Part shown: one piece after another, positions 8,182 to 17,069 of the stretch
Numbering within the stretch: the stretch's first letter is position 1
How the letters are laid out: the number at the start of each line of letters is the position of its first letter
Assembly (NCBI RefSeq): GCF_026342735.1
Contig: NZ_JAPEMM010000001.1
Span: 2,604,001 to 2,668,000 of the forward strand
From: Streptomyces sp. NBC_00193
GTDB taxonomy: Bacteria > Actinomycetota > Actinomycetes > Streptomycetales > Streptomycetaceae
DNA: 64,000 nucleotides
Direction of reading: 5' to 3'
Notes under the pieces: model-generated
Databases searched by the model: none
What the model was told of the DNA's origin: nothing
Seen by the model: the letters and a program-made list of their open reading frames with translations, nothing else
Position numbers and translations under genes: made by a program

Positions 8182-10422
8182 ATGTCCGTGATTCCGCCCC
8201 GCACCCTGACGGTCCACTGGGGACCCGAGGCCGTGCTCGTCTCCAACATCGACCACGACCTTCCCGAACCGTCCACGCAGGACGCCCGCGCGAAGGTCCT
8301 CACGGCCGGAACCGCCAATCCGGCCACCCTGCTGTCCGAGTCGGCCTGGGAGGCGGTGGCCCGCGCGACCATCACCCCGGACGGCCTCGCCGTGCAGCTC
8401 CAGACCAGCTCCTCCCAGGCCACCGACGGCCTTCTGATGGAGGAGAACGTCGAGGGCGCCACCCTCCGGTCCGTCATCACGCGGGTGCACCTCAGCGAAC
8501 TGCTGCCCGGCATCCAGCCCCGTACCGGTATGGAGGTGATGGAAACCGCGGACCCACAGGTCCAGGGGATCACCGAGGACGGCCGCCCCTGCTCCGTCGT
8601 GCGCTACAGGTACCGGGACCTGGCCCATCTGAGGGACCACGTGTGGCAGACCATCCACGGGACCCTCTCGCTCAACAGCTACGCGCCCTCGATCCTGGCC
8701 CGCAAGGTCACCCGTAACCTGATCACGCACCCGGTGGAGATCTCCTTCGAGGACGACACCGAGTCCTTCCACGCCGTCGTCGTGCGGGACGGGATCACCC
8801 GGCTGGCCAGCGCGTGGGCCGTCCTCGCCGGGCCCGAGGCGGACGACGCCGCAGCGGCGGACGGCGCGGTACAGGCCCTGTTCGGTCACGGGCCCGCGGC
8901 CGTACCCGCCAAGGGCGAGCAGCCGCTCGGACAGCGCCTCGCCGCCGGCCGGGAGGCCTGGCGCCGGTCCCTACGGACGGAGTTCTCGCAGCAGGTCGCC
9001 CTGCCCGATCCGGGGCTGCGTCCCGTCCAGATCGCCCAGACCTACGTGCTGCCCGCGCAGATCGCGGTCGGCGTGGAAGGACACCCCGGCCGGCTGCTCG
9101 CGGCCGAGGACATCTTCGACGACGCGATCCGCTCCGTACTGGCCTCCGTACACGTCGAGTTCAAGCAGTGGGACGTGGCCGCCCAGAACGTGGAGGTCGC
9201 CACGCGCGCCCTCAAGCGGGTCATCCAGCAGGGCGATTCGCTGGTGTCCCACGACGATCTGCAGGCCGTCTACGGGCTGGCCGTGGGGCGGATAGCGGTG
9301 GAGGAGATCCCGTCGCTCTTCCCTGGCAACCCTCCCGGTACGGCTCTCTGGCGCAGCATCTATCTGGTCCACGCCCTCACCAGGCCCGAACTGCTGGAAC
9401 GGCTGAAGGACCAGGCCAAGGCCATCAAGGGCGGCAGGCGGATGGGGCTGAAGGCCTATGCCGAACTCCTGGGCCCGCTCATCGACTTGCCGTGGCGCAG
9501 CCACAAGAAGCTGGTCGCCCAGCAGGCCCGCAACGCCTGGGCCAACGGCGGCGTGCTGACGGCGGATGTCACCAAGGACTGGGACCCCGTCCCCACCGAC
9601 GACTTCACCACCCTGGTGGAACCCGCCCTGGCCGGTGACAACAACGCCCGCTGCACCCTGGCCGTCGCGGGCGGGGTCGCGCTCATCGCCGACAAACTGC
9701 TGACCCGCAACGTCGGCTCAGCGCTCCTGGCCGCCAAGGAGAAGGGCGGTGTCCCCTTCCGGGCCGATGTGAACCAGATCGTCGAGGACCTGTCCCATCA
9801 GGACAACGAACTGGGCCTGTGGACGCTCGCCCTCGCCGCGGAACGCTTCCGGAGCAACTCGCTCCCCACCAACGCGGTGACCATGCGCCAGCTCACCTCG
9901 CAGGCGAAGGCGCCGGCCGGGCCCGGCGGCGTCTACATCCACTTCAAGACCGACTTGAAGGAGGACGACAAGCTCGCCCGCGACGCGGACGGCGTCACCG
10001 AGCCCCTTCTCCAGTGGGACGTGGTCTGGGCCTCCAACCCGGCCCGAGCCGAATCGTCGCGGCCAAAGCCAGCCGACGCCGCTGGGACCACCCTGGCCGT
10101 GACGGCCGGGGAGCCCGATCCTGTCCCGGACGGCTCCGCCCCGGTACTCACCGAGCCGAGCGCCCCTCTGACGGACGAGCGGCCCGCCAGTCAGCGGGCC
10201 GCCGACCACCGACAGGTCGTGCGCCAGGGCGTGACCACGGCCCGCGATGCCCTCGACCGGCTCCTGCTGCTGGAGCCGGAGGTGGGAGGGCACACCCCGG
10301 TCATCCCGCCCCGCGTGCTCGACGACCTCCTGAAGACGCTGGTCGGTCTCCAGACGGACATCGAGAACCTCCGCCGGAAGACCGCGCCGGAAGAGTGGCA
10401 GGAGGAGGACGAGCTCCTCTGA
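8182..10422 (+). CDS. Large hypothetical protein, possible ParB/DGQHR-like core
   Basis: A 746-residue protein I cannot assign with certainty. Residues 99-116 (ITRVHLSELLPGIQPRTG) resemble the ParB-type opening motif, and residues 199-212 (VVVRDGITRLASAW) resemble the D-G-x-x-R-L-A motif of ParB/sulfiredoxin-fold proteins. The remaining 500 residues are mostly helical and contain SHKKLVAQQARNAWANGG near 440-460. Residues 640-690 are a Pro/Ala/Asp-rich linker, and the C-terminus is an acidic coiled-coil-like helix (LQTDIENLRRKTAPEEW...EEDELL). GGAGG lies eight bases before the ATG. Neighbours give no pathway. A DNA-acting role, such as defence or partition-like, is only inferred. Confidence 0.6.
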   Translation: MSVIPPRTLTVHWGPEAVLVSNIDHDLPEPSTQDARAKVLTAGTANPATLLSESAWEAVARATITPDGLAVQLQTSSSQATDGLLMEENVEGATLRSVITRVHLSELLPGIQPRTGMEVMETADPQVQGITEDGRPCSVVRYRYRDLAHLRDHVWQTIHGTLSLNSYAPSILARKVTRNLITHPVEISFEDDTESFHAVVVRDGITRLASAWAVLAGPEADDAAAADGAVQALFGHGPAAVPAKGEQPLGQRLAAGREAWRRSLRTEFSQQVALPDPGLRPVQIAQTYVLPAQIAVGVEGHPGRLLAAEDIFDDAIRSVLASVHVEFKQWDVAAQNVEVATRALKRVIQQGDSLVSHDDLQAVYGLAVGRIAVEEIPSLFPGNPPGTALWRSIYLVHALTRPELLERLKDQAKAIKGGRRMGLKAYAELLGPLIDLPWRSHKKLVAQQARNAWANGGVLTADVTKDWDPVPTDDFTTLVEPALAGDNNARCTLAVAGGVALIADKLLTRNVGSALLAAKEKGGVPFRADVNQIVEDLSHQDNELGLWTLALAAERFRSNSLPTNAVTMRQLTSQAKAPAGPGGVYIHFKTDLKEDDKLARDADGVTEPLLQWDVVWASNPARAESSRPKPADAAGTTLAVTAGEPDPVPDGSAPVLTEPSAPLTDERPASQRAADHRQVVRQGVTTARDALDRLLLLEPEVGGHTPVIPPRVLDDLLKTLVGLQTDIENLRRKTAPEEWQEEDELL

Positions 10423-10437
10423 CGGATGGCGGAAGAC

Positions 10438-10475
10438 GACGGGCCCGGACCAGCTGATGCCGGTCCGGGCCCGTC
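10438..10475. terminator. Bidirectional hairpin terminator
   Basis: A perfect 14-bp stem (10438-10451 with 10462-10475) closes a 10-base loop, between the plus-strand gene ending at 10422 and the minus-strand gene ending at 10487. Confidence 0.8.
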
Positions 10476-10486
10476 CGTCCTCACCG

Positions 10487-12331
10487 TCAGTCGTCCATCC
10501 CCGCCAATACCAGCGGGAGTCGGGTCGTGCCGCTCGGGGTGATGGTCAGCGGGACGCCCCAGTCCTGTTGGTGGACGTGGCAGGCCGGGTACTCGTTCTC
10601 CGGGTCGTCGTCGCAGGACGCGGCCATCGCGGAGACGTGCAGGACGCCCTCGGTCAGGTCCGGGTTCAGAGTCAGCTCCCGGAAGAGGTCCGTGCCCGCT
10701 CCGTCGCCCGCCGTCAGGAGCTCGGGCGGGGTCGAGGAGACCAGGAGGCGGGTCGAGGGGCCGTAGCGGGTGTCGAGCTTCTGGCCGCTCGGGGCCTGGA
10801 AGACGATGTCGAGGCGGAGCGTGCCGGGGGCCACCTCGGTGGCGGCCCGCTGGGTGCGGTGGGCGACCGCGTCGACCCGTACGGCCTCCTCGGGGAGGCG
10901 CAGCCGGGTCAGGCGGTGCCGGGCCGACTCCACGACGACGATGTCGTCGCCGACCAGGACCGCGTCGCTGGGCTCGCGGAGGTCGGTGGCCAGCGTGGTG
11001 AGCTGGTCGGTGGCCGGGTCGTAGCGGCGCAGGGCGTGGTTGTACGTGTCGCACACCGCGACCGAGCCGTCGGGCAGCGCGGTGACGCCGAGCGGGTGCT
11101 GGAGCAGTGCCTGCGCGGCGTCGCCGTCCCGGTGGCCGAAGTCGAAGAGGCCGGAGCCGACGGCGGTACGGATGGCGTAGCCGTCACCCTCCGGGTCGGC
11201 CTCGACGTACCTCAGCGCGCTCGTCTCGGAGTCGGCGATCCACAGCCGGTCCTCCGTGGCCGCGAGCCCGGACGGCTGGGCGAACCAGGCTTCGGCGGCC
11301 GGCCCGTCGTGCAGGCCCTCGTTGGTCGTCCCGGCGGCGACGGCGACGGTGTCGGTCTCCGGGTCCCAGGTCCACAGCTGGTGGACGCCCGCCATGGCGA
11401 TCCACACCCGGCCCTGCCACCAGGCCACGTCCCACGGCGAGGACAGGTCGACGTCGAGGGCCGGCCCGGAGGTCGGGGACCCCTGCCACCACTGCCGCCC
11501 GGTCCCGGCGACGGTCTCCACGGCCCCGGTCGCGGGGTCGAAGCGCCGCAGCGCGTGATTGACGGTGTCGGCGACGACCACGGACCCGTCGGGGAGGAGG
11601 GCGAGCCCCTGCGGCTCGCTGAAGGCCTCCGGCCCGAAGCCGCGCTCCCCGCCGCCGATGCGCCGTACGACGCTCTCCCCGTCGGGGGCCAGCTCCACCA
11701 GCTGGTGCCGGGTCGTGTCGGAGACGAGCAGGTTCCCGGAGGGCAGCACGAGCGCCTTCCCGGGGAACCGCAGGTCACCCGCCACCGGCTCGGGCGCCAC
11801 GTACGGCCCGTCCCCGCGCCGCAGCGTCCCCTTGGCCTCGTGCTCGGCCTCCAGCTCCTCGACGAGCTTCGCGAGGGCGTGCGCGTGCCCCTCCCCGGCG
11901 TGCTGCGCGACGACGTACCCCTCGGGGTCGATCACCACGAGCGTGGGCCAGGCGCGGACGGCGTACTGCTTCCAGGTCGCGAGCTCGGGATCGTCGAGCA
12001 CGGGGTGGTGCACCCCGTACCGCTCGACGGCGTCGACGACGGCCGCGTGCTCGGCCTCGTGCACGAACTTCGGCGAGTGCACGCCGACGATCACGACGGT
12101 GTCGCGGTGCTTCTCCTCCAGCTCGCGCAGCTCGTCGAGCACGTGCAGACAGTTCACACAGCAGAAGGTCCAGAAATCGAGGATCGTGATCCGTCCTCGC
12201 AGGTCGGCGAGGGTCAGGTCCTTGCCGCCGGTGTTGAGCCAGCCACCCTTGCCGATCAGCTCGGGGGCACGGACACGGGCACGTCGGCGGGGCGCGGGCG
12301 CAGGGGTGGGCGCCGGGGCGGCATCGTTCAT
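10487..12331 (-). CDS. Thioredoxin-fold protein with NHL repeats
   Basis: A 614-residue protein. The N-terminal third is a TlpA/thioredoxin-like domain with the redox motif FCCVNC (CxxC at C58 and C61) and the cis-proline strand WPTLVVIDPEG. It is followed by an NHL-repeat beta-propeller (repeated L-P-D-G-S-V-V-V-A-D-T-x-N-H-A-L-R-R pattern) and a C-terminal strand-rich region. No signal peptide is visible, so it is probably cytoplasmic, unlike most TlpA proteins. It resembles the animal NHLRC2 architecture. Substrates are unknown. It is separated by a terminator from the convergent gene. Confidence 0.88.
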   Translation of the reverse strand: MNDAAPAPTPAPAPRRRARVRAPELIGKGGWLNTGGKDLTLADLRGRITILDFWTFCCVNCLHVLDELRELEEKHRDTVVIVGVHSPKFVHEAEHAAVVDAVERYGVHHPVLDDPELATWKQYAVRAWPTLVVIDPEGYVVAQHAGEGHAHALAKLVEELEAEHEAKGTLRRGDGPYVAPEPVAGDLRFPGKALVLPSGNLLVSDTTRHQLVELAPDGESVVRRIGGGERGFGPEAFSEPQGLALLPDGSVVVADTVNHALRRFDPATGAVETVAGTGRQWWQGSPTSGPALDVDLSSPWDVAWWQGRVWIAMAGVHQLWTWDPETDTVAVAAGTTNEGLHDGPAAEAWFAQPSGLAATEDRLWIADSETSALRYVEADPEGDGYAIRTAVGSGLFDFGHRDGDAAQALLQHPLGVTALPDGSVAVCDTYNHALRRYDPATDQLTTLATDLREPSDAVLVGDDIVVVESARHRLTRLRLPEEAVRVDAVAHRTQRAATEVAPGTLRLDIVFQAPSGQKLDTRYGPSTRLLVSSTPPELLTAGDGAGTDLFRELTLNPDLTEGVLHVSAMAASCDDDPENEYPACHVHQQDWGVPLTITPSGTTRLPLVLAGMDD

Positions 12332-12388
12332 GCTTCAAGCTTGCCATCCGCCCGTGAACGCCGGATCACGCCCGTACGAAGCCCCTGC

Positions 12389-13330
12389 TCAGGCCGTACG
12401 CCCCACCAGCGCCTCGGCCGCGGCCGACGCGGCACGCTCGATGAGGGCCGTGCCGGCCTCGCGGGTGGGCTGGGCGTCGGTGAGGACGACGATCAGGAGC
12501 GTGTGGCCCGCGCGCTCGACGAGGCCGATGCTGTTGACGGCCCACCGCGCGGGCGTCCCGCCCGGGAGCCAGCCGTTCTTGAGCACGGGCCGGGCACCGG
12601 GGGCGCCCCCTGCGCCGACGCCCCAGTCCTGGTCGGCGGCGATGTCGCCCATGAGGGCGCGCACGTAGGAGCGGGATGTAGGGGTCAGCGGAGAGTTCTC
12701 CGTGAACACGGCCTTGAGTAGCGCCAGTTGATCACCGACCGTGGTGCGGGTGAGTCCCCAGGGGCCGCGCTGGCCGGCGTGTGCCGGGGTGAGGCCGAGG
12801 CGTGCGTTGGCCGCGTCCAGACCCTGGCGTCGGCCGATGGCGGTCCAGAGTTCCTGCGCCGCGTCGTTGTCGCTGAAGCGGATCATGTCGGAGGCCAGCC
12901 GCCGCTGGGCAGGGGTGAGCGGGACCCCGCGGTCCTGGGCCTGCAGCAGCAGGGCGGCCAGGATGTCGACCTTGATGATGCTCGCCGAGGTGAAGGTCTC
13001 GGTGGACGGGCCGTACGTTGCCGCGCGGCCCGAGGTGAGGTCCAGGGCGGCGAGCGCGTACCGGCCGTGGTGCGCCCCGAGCCCGTCGAGCGCGCGGCGC
13101 ACGGCCTGCGCCGGGTCCGCGGGGGCGGGGGCGGGGGCCGCCCGGGGCGGCGGCGTGGGGGCCGCCTCCGTCGGGGCCGGCGCGGTGGGGACCGGCGCCG
13201 CCGAGGTCGCCGCCATCGGCAGGGGGCGGGGAGGCCGGGACCCGGCGAGGCCCGGGGCCGGGATCAGGAGGCGGGCCGCCAGGGCGCCGCCCATGAGCAG
13301 GGGGAGGAGCAAGGCCGTCCGGTGCTTCAT
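12389..13330 (-). CDS. Secreted beta-lactamase-fold serine hydrolase
   Basis: A 313-residue exported protein. The first 30 residues form a signal peptide with a Leu/Ala core, then a Pro/Ala-rich linker of 45 residues. The catalytic domain has S-x-x-K (S117-I-I-K120), SDND near 155 and KNGW in place of KTG, i.e. the class A beta-lactamase / penicillin-binding fold. The Glu166 region of true beta-lactamases is not clear, so a D,D-peptidase or lysis-type hydrolase is as likely as antibiotic resistance. Start ATG at 13330. It lies alone between two short gaps on the minus strand. Confidence 0.82.
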   Translation of the reverse strand: MKHRTALLLPLLMGGALAARLLIPAPGLAGSRPPRPLPMAATSAAPVPTAPAPTEAAPTPPPRAAPAPAPADPAQAVRRALDGLGAHHGRYALAALDLTSGRAATYGPSTETFTSASIIKVDILAALLLQAQDRGVPLTPAQRRLASDMIRFSDNDAAQELWTAIGRRQGLDAANARLGLTPAHAGQRGPWGLTRTTVGDQLALLKAVFTENSPLTPTSRSYVRALMGDIAADQDWGVGAGGAPGARPVLKNGWLPGGTPARWAVNSIGLVERAGHTLLIVVLTDAQPTREAGTALIERAASAAAEALVGRTA

Positions 13331-13543
13331 GCGGGACTCGCTTTCGGATGTCCGGGCACGCGGACATCGCCCCGCGGCGCGCGTCGGGGCGCGTCAGGGC
13401 ATGCCGGAGCGAGCCGTGGCGTGTGTGGGTGGAGGCGCGTGCGGGAGCGCGACCGGGCCTGCCGGGCCTGCCGGGATGCGGCAGCGCGCCGTCAGGGTGC
13501 GGCCGGCGGCCGGCTCAGCGGGAGCCGGCGCCGGCGGTGCGGG

Positions 13544-14431
13544 TCATCCGCCGCAGGAGCGGGAGATCTTGTCGTTCTCGTCGATCTCGATGGGGAAGGC
13601 GTTCGGGCCGCCGAGGTCCACGGTCCATCCGTGGGTGACGGTTCCGGACGAGGGGTTGTCGGCGAGCCAGAAGGGGGGTGTGGTGAAGGAGCAGGTGCCG
13701 GCGTGCTGCGGGCCCTGGGCGGATCGGAGGTGCGCGGTCATGAACTGCTTCCCGAGCGTCTCCAGGGCCGTGGAATCACCGGCCTTGGTGGCCGCCACCA
13801 GCCCTCCGTAGAAGCCGGAGACCGTCGGGTCGCCGCCCTTGCCGCCTCCGGAGCCCGTCGCGCAGGTCAGGTCGACCACCAGGCCCGTGGTCCCGTCGAA
13901 GGTGAGGGAGGGGGATCGGTCGAGCGGCTCGGTCCCCCGGTACAGCAGGACCTGACCCGGCACCAGCACGCCGTCGACCGCGGCGCCGCAGGTCACACCG
14001 AGCGAGTCGGTGCCCCAGATCCGCCGGTACGTGGGCTCGTTGGCGAACAGCGCCGCCACCTCGGCCGGATCCACCTGGGAGCGGGTGGCCGGGTTCTGGT
14101 AGCGCAGGGCGGAGAGGAACAGGGTGTGCGTCGACCGGGCCGGGTCGACCGGGGGCCGTTTGACGGGCTGCGAGGGGGCGGGAGGCAGGGTGGGAGCCGG
14201 TGCGGTCGCCACCGGTGCGGGCGTCGAGGTGCGGTCCCGGCTCTCCTGGACGGCGAAGCCGGCGCCCAGGGCCACGATCGCCGCGGCGGCCGCCGCGCCC
14301 GTCTGCAGGCGGCGCCTGCGCTGCCGTACCCGCCCGATGAGACCGTCCACGTCGTAGCCGCGCGGCGGTTCCTGTGCCGCCCGGTCGAGCATGGCCGCGG
14401 CCAGCTCCTCCTCCAGGTCGAAGTCCTTCAT
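13544..14431 (-). CDS. Membrane-anchored protein coupled to ECF sigma factor
   Basis: A 295-residue protein. The cytoplasmic N-terminus (about 45 residues, acidic then basic: DFDLEEELAAAMLDRAA ... GRVRQRRRRLQTG) is followed by one transmembrane helix at 46-63 (GAAAAAAIVALGAGFAVQ), a Pro-rich linker and an external domain with Cys residues near 160 and 205. Its ATG overlaps the sigma-factor stop (ATGA), and GGAAGGGG lies upstream. Position and topology suggest it is the anti-sigma factor or sensor of the sigma factor at 14428, although no zinc-binding anti-sigma motif is visible. Confidence 0.75.
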   Translation of the reverse strand: MKDFDLEEELAAAMLDRAAQEPPRGYDVDGLIGRVRQRRRRLQTGAAAAAAIVALGAGFAVQESRDRTSTPAPVATAPAPTLPPAPSQPVKRPPVDPARSTHTLFLSALRYQNPATRSQVDPAEVAALFANEPTYRRIWGTDSLGVTCGAAVDGVLVPGQVLLYRGTEPLDRSPSLTFDGTTGLVVDLTCATGSGGGKGGDPTVSGFYGGLVAATKAGDSTALETLGKQFMTAHLRSAQGPQHAGTCSFTTPPFWLADNPSSGTVTHGWTVDLGGPNAFPIEIDENDKISRSCGG

Positions 14432-14949
14432 GCCGCCCCTTCCGAACCCGCGCGCAGTGCCTGTGTACCGACGGTCGACCGGAGCTTCGACAGGCCCCGG
14501 GCCACCTGGGACCGGACCGTGCCGGCCGAGATGTTCATCAAGCGGCCGATCTCCGCATCGTCGAGGTCCTCGAAGTACCGCAGCACCAGCACGGTGCGCA
14601 TGCCGACCGGCAGGGACTGCAGTTCGCGCATCAACTCGTCGCGGACCACGAGGCCTTTGTACGGATCGACGTGCCCGCCCCCGATGCCTTCGTCCAGGGG
14701 TACTTCCGGACGGCCGCGCAGCCTGCGCCAGCGGTCGTTCGCGAGGTTCACCAGGATCCGGCGCGCGTAGGCCTCCGGTGCGTCGGCGGAGCGGACCTTG
14801 CGCCAGTGCCGGCACACCTGCTCCAGCGTGGACTGCACCAGGTCGTCGGCCACGTGCCGCTCGCCGGTGATCAGCAGGGCGGTCCTGAACAGTGCCGAGG
14901 ACCGTGCCTGCACGAAGGCCGTGAAGGCGGGAACGTCAGCGGTTCGCAT
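14428..14949 (-). CDS. SigE-family ECF RNA polymerase sigma factor
   Basis: A 173-residue extracytoplasmic-function sigma factor of the SigE-like actinobacterial subfamily. Region 2 is FTAFVQARSSALFRTALLITG and VADDLVQSTLEQVCRHW; region 4 has LPVGMRTVLVLRYFEDL and the HTH DDAEIGRLMNISAGTVRSQVARGLSKLR. Length matches the family. Start ATG 14949; a GTG two codons earlier is possible. It is co-transcribed with the membrane protein at 13544 (4-base overlap), the usual sigma/anti-sigma arrangement. Confidence 0.9.
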   Translation of the reverse strand: MRTADVPAFTAFVQARSSALFRTALLITGERHVADDLVQSTLEQVCRHWRKVRSADAPEAYARRILVNLANDRWRRLRGRPEVPLDEGIGGGHVDPYKGLVVRDELMRELQSLPVGMRTVLVLRYFEDLDDAEIGRLMNISAGTVRSQVARGLSKLRSTVGTQALRAGSEGAA

Positions 14950-15243
14950 GGCCACCCGGCCCGTGCCTCTTGCGCATCTGCACCCCTCCCGAAGCCCCGT
15001 TGGCTCCCCCGACGTACCTGACGGAGCCGGCTCCCCGGCTGCTGCACGCCCTCCCCGACCGTGACCCAAGCGTTATCCTCCGCACCTCCTCCGGCGCCCC
15101 TGCACGGTTCTGACCAGGTACGCAGGGCGGCGCAGGATGAGTAGGCGTACTCAGGTGGCGGACCTCGGCAGCTTCGACACTGACTGCAGAACGAACGAAG
15201 CAGAACGCAAACGCAGAAGACGGAACGGGAAACGAGGAACGTG
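14950..15243. promoter_or_regulatory. Divergent control region with TGAGTA-N4-TACTCA palindrome and purine-rich leader
   Basis: This 294-base gap separates the sigma-factor gene from the membrane-protein gene at 15244. A perfect palindrome TGAGTAGGCGTACTCA lies at 15138-15153. The last 60 bases before 15244 are strongly purine- and A-rich on the plus strand (15184-15243), unusual for this genome, and include the AGGA ribosome site. No tRNA or ORF was found. Confidence 0.5.
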
Positions 15244-15708
15244 ATGGCACGGCGCTGGTCGAAGCCCGAGATGTGGGTGCCCGGTGGATACCTGGCGCTG
15301 GTGCTCTCGATGCTGGTCTACATCGCGATCGCCAGCCGGACCGGGGACATCGGGATGTTCGCGGCCCTGCCGATCCTGGCCACCGCGCCGGTCAGCCTCC
15401 TCCTGCTGAGCGCCTTCATCCCCGACCCGGACTCCTTCGACGAGTCGGTCCCGGCCGGGGGGCCCGGCTACGAAGGCTCGCAGCTGCCTCCCGAGCCGCC
15501 CATGGAGTTCCTGCCGGAGTCCGCCCCGCGCCCTGCGGACTGGGTGCCCCCGGACACGTCCCTCGACGACTCCAAGCTCGGCCTGTTCGGCGAGTTCGGC
15601 CTCTACGGCGCGGTCCTGGTCGGCGCCCTCGTCAACGCCGGGGCGATCTGGGCCCTGCTCCGCTACGTGGCCCGGCGGGCCGTCGCCGCCGCTGCCGCCC
15701 GGGGCTAA
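15244..15708 (+). CDS. Small integral membrane protein
   Basis: A 154-residue protein with three predicted membrane segments: VPGGYLALVLSMLVYIAIAS (about 12-31), MFAALPILATAPVSLLLLSAF (about 38-58) and LYGAVLVGALVNAGAIWALL (about 123-142). Between them is a Pro/Glu-rich loop with many PP motifs. I do not recognise a family. ATG 15244 has AGGA five bases upstream; the GTG at 15241 is too close to it. Its last four bases overlap the convergent gene. Confidence 0.75.
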   Translation: MARRWSKPEMWVPGGYLALVLSMLVYIAIASRTGDIGMFAALPILATAPVSLLLLSAFIPDPDSFDESVPAGGPGYEGSQLPPEPPMEFLPESAPRPADWVPPDTSLDDSKLGLFGEFGLYGAVLVGALVNAGAIWALLRYVARRAVAAAAARG

Positions 15709-16508
15709 GAGGCTCCGAAGCTGTGGAGGGAGGCGACCAGGGAGGTGACGAAGCTGTTCTGGACCTCGGGCGGGAGGAGGTCCAGGGAGAGGTACGGGTT
15801 GAGGTCCTCCAGCTCCACCAGGAGGAGGTCGCCCGAGGGCGCGCGGCAGGCGTCCACGCGCTGGATGCCGTGGGTGAGGGTGTTCCAGTCGATGAAGGTG
15901 CGGGCGAAGGACAGGTCCGCGGGGGTCGGGTCGTAGGGGACCAGCTCCCAGCGGCGGGCCGGGTCGGGGGCGTAGAGGGCGTACTGGAAGGTGTCGTCCA
16001 CGAAGTAGAAGGACACCTCGTACGCGAAGTCGATGCGCGGCTGGATCAGGAACTCCCCCGGGGCGCAGTCCGGGTGCGGGGTGAAGGTGAGACCTATCGA
16101 GTCCGCTCCCTGTTTCGGCTTCACCGCGTAGGTGGGGGAGGCCGGGAGGAGGGACAGGTGCGCCGGGTCGTCGATCGTGGGGATGACCGGGTGGCCGGAG
16201 GCGGTCAGGTCCACCAGGTACTGCTTGCCCGCCATGTCGCCCCGGCCCGTCAGCGGGTTGTAGACCCGGGTGCCGGCGGCGAGGGCGGCCGCGCGGAAGG
16301 AGTCGTAGGCCTTCTGGTGGTGGAGGACCGGGCCGCTGTTGCGGACGACCACGGTGTCGAAGGCCGGGAGGAGGGCCTCCGCGTCCAGGGGATGGCACAG
16401 GGCGAGGGGGAAGTGCTCGCGCAGGCGTGCGGTGAGGAAGACGTCCTCGTCGCCGTAGCGGCGGCCGCGCGCCGGATACGCCAGGTCGGTCACATAGAGG
16501 AGTGGCAT
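15705..16508 (-). CDS. ATP-grasp-like hypothetical protein
   Basis: A 267-residue protein resembling small ATP-grasp ligases. A Rossmann-like N-terminal part (VTDLAYPARGRRYGDEDVFL) leads to NPLTGRGDMAGKQYLVDLTASGHPVIPTI, typical of the loop binding ATP. YAVKPKQGADSIGL carries the expected ATP-binding lysine, and LVELEDLNPYLSL gives the E-x-x-x-N metal-binding motif. Its amide or peptide substrate is unknown. ATG at 16508. It converges on the membrane-protein gene with a 4-base overlap. Confidence 0.65.
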   Translation of the reverse strand: MPLLYVTDLAYPARGRRYGDEDVFLTARLREHFPLALCHPLDAEALLPAFDTVVVRNSGPVLHHQKAYDSFRAAALAAGTRVYNPLTGRGDMAGKQYLVDLTASGHPVIPTIDDPAHLSLLPASPTYAVKPKQGADSIGLTFTPHPDCAPGEFLIQPRIDFAYEVSFYFVDDTFQYALYAPDPARRWELVPYDPTPADLSFARTFIDWNTLTHGIQRVDACRAPSGDLLLVELEDLNPYLSLDLLPPEVQNSFVTSLVASLHSFGAS

Positions 16509-16540
16509 GACCGGAACCTATCGCGGGCAGCGATGAGGGC

Positions 16541-17044
16541 GTGAAATACCTGGTACGGGACAAAATGCTGGCCATCGGGGACGACTACTGGATCGAGGAC
16601 GAGGACGGCCGGCACGCCTTCCTCATGGACGGGAAGGCCCTGCGGTTCCGGGACACCCTGGAGCTGAAGGACCCCGACGGGCGGATCCTCATCACGCTGC
16701 GGGAGAAGCTCTTCGCCCTGCGCGACGCGATGACGCTGGAGCGCGACGAGCGGCGGCTCGCGGTGATCCGCAAGAAGCGGTTCTCGCTGCTGCGCAACCA
16801 CTACCTGGTCACGCTCAACGAGGGCACCGAGCTCGATGTCAGCGGGCGGATCCTGGACCGGGAGTTCAAGGTCGAGTACGAGGGGGAGCTGCTCGCGCTG
16901 ATCTCCCGCCAGTGGTACCGGGTCCGCGAGACGTACGCCGTCGACGTGGTCCGGGAGGACGCCGACGCCTCGCTGCTGGTCGCCGTCGCGGTGTGCGTGA
17001 TCCGGATGGCGGAGAAGGAGCGGGAGGGTCCGGGCGACGCCTAG
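16541..17044 (+). CDS. LURP-one-related (LOR/Tubby-like) protein
   Basis: A 167-residue protein starting at GTG 16541, with GAGGG four bases upstream. The opening MKYLVRDKMLAIGDDYWIED and the series GRHAFLMDGKALRFRDTLELKD and GRILITLREKLFALRD match the LURP-one-related family (YxjI-type), a 12-strand barrel around a central helix. Function in bacteria is unknown. The gene is divergent from the ATP-grasp-like gene and convergent with the one at 17070. Confidence 0.85.
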   Translation: MKYLVRDKMLAIGDDYWIEDEDGRHAFLMDGKALRFRDTLELKDPDGRILITLREKLFALRDAMTLERDERRLAVIRKKRFSLLRNHYLVTLNEGTELDVSGRILDREFKVEYEGELLALISRQWYRVRETYAVDVVREDADASLLVAVAVCVIRMAEKEREGPGDA

Positions 17045-17069
17045 GGGGTGTCTTTCGGATCAGGCCGGA

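Noticed and set aside
10457..12721. Long plus-strand open frame over the thioredoxin/NHL gene
   Set aside because: Antisense shadow of a gene with clear domains; no ribosome site or motif of its own.
12389..13330. Acquired antibiotic-resistance beta-lactamase
   Set aside because: KNG replaces KTG and the Glu166 region is unclear, so a housekeeping penicillin-binding-fold hydrolase is likelier.
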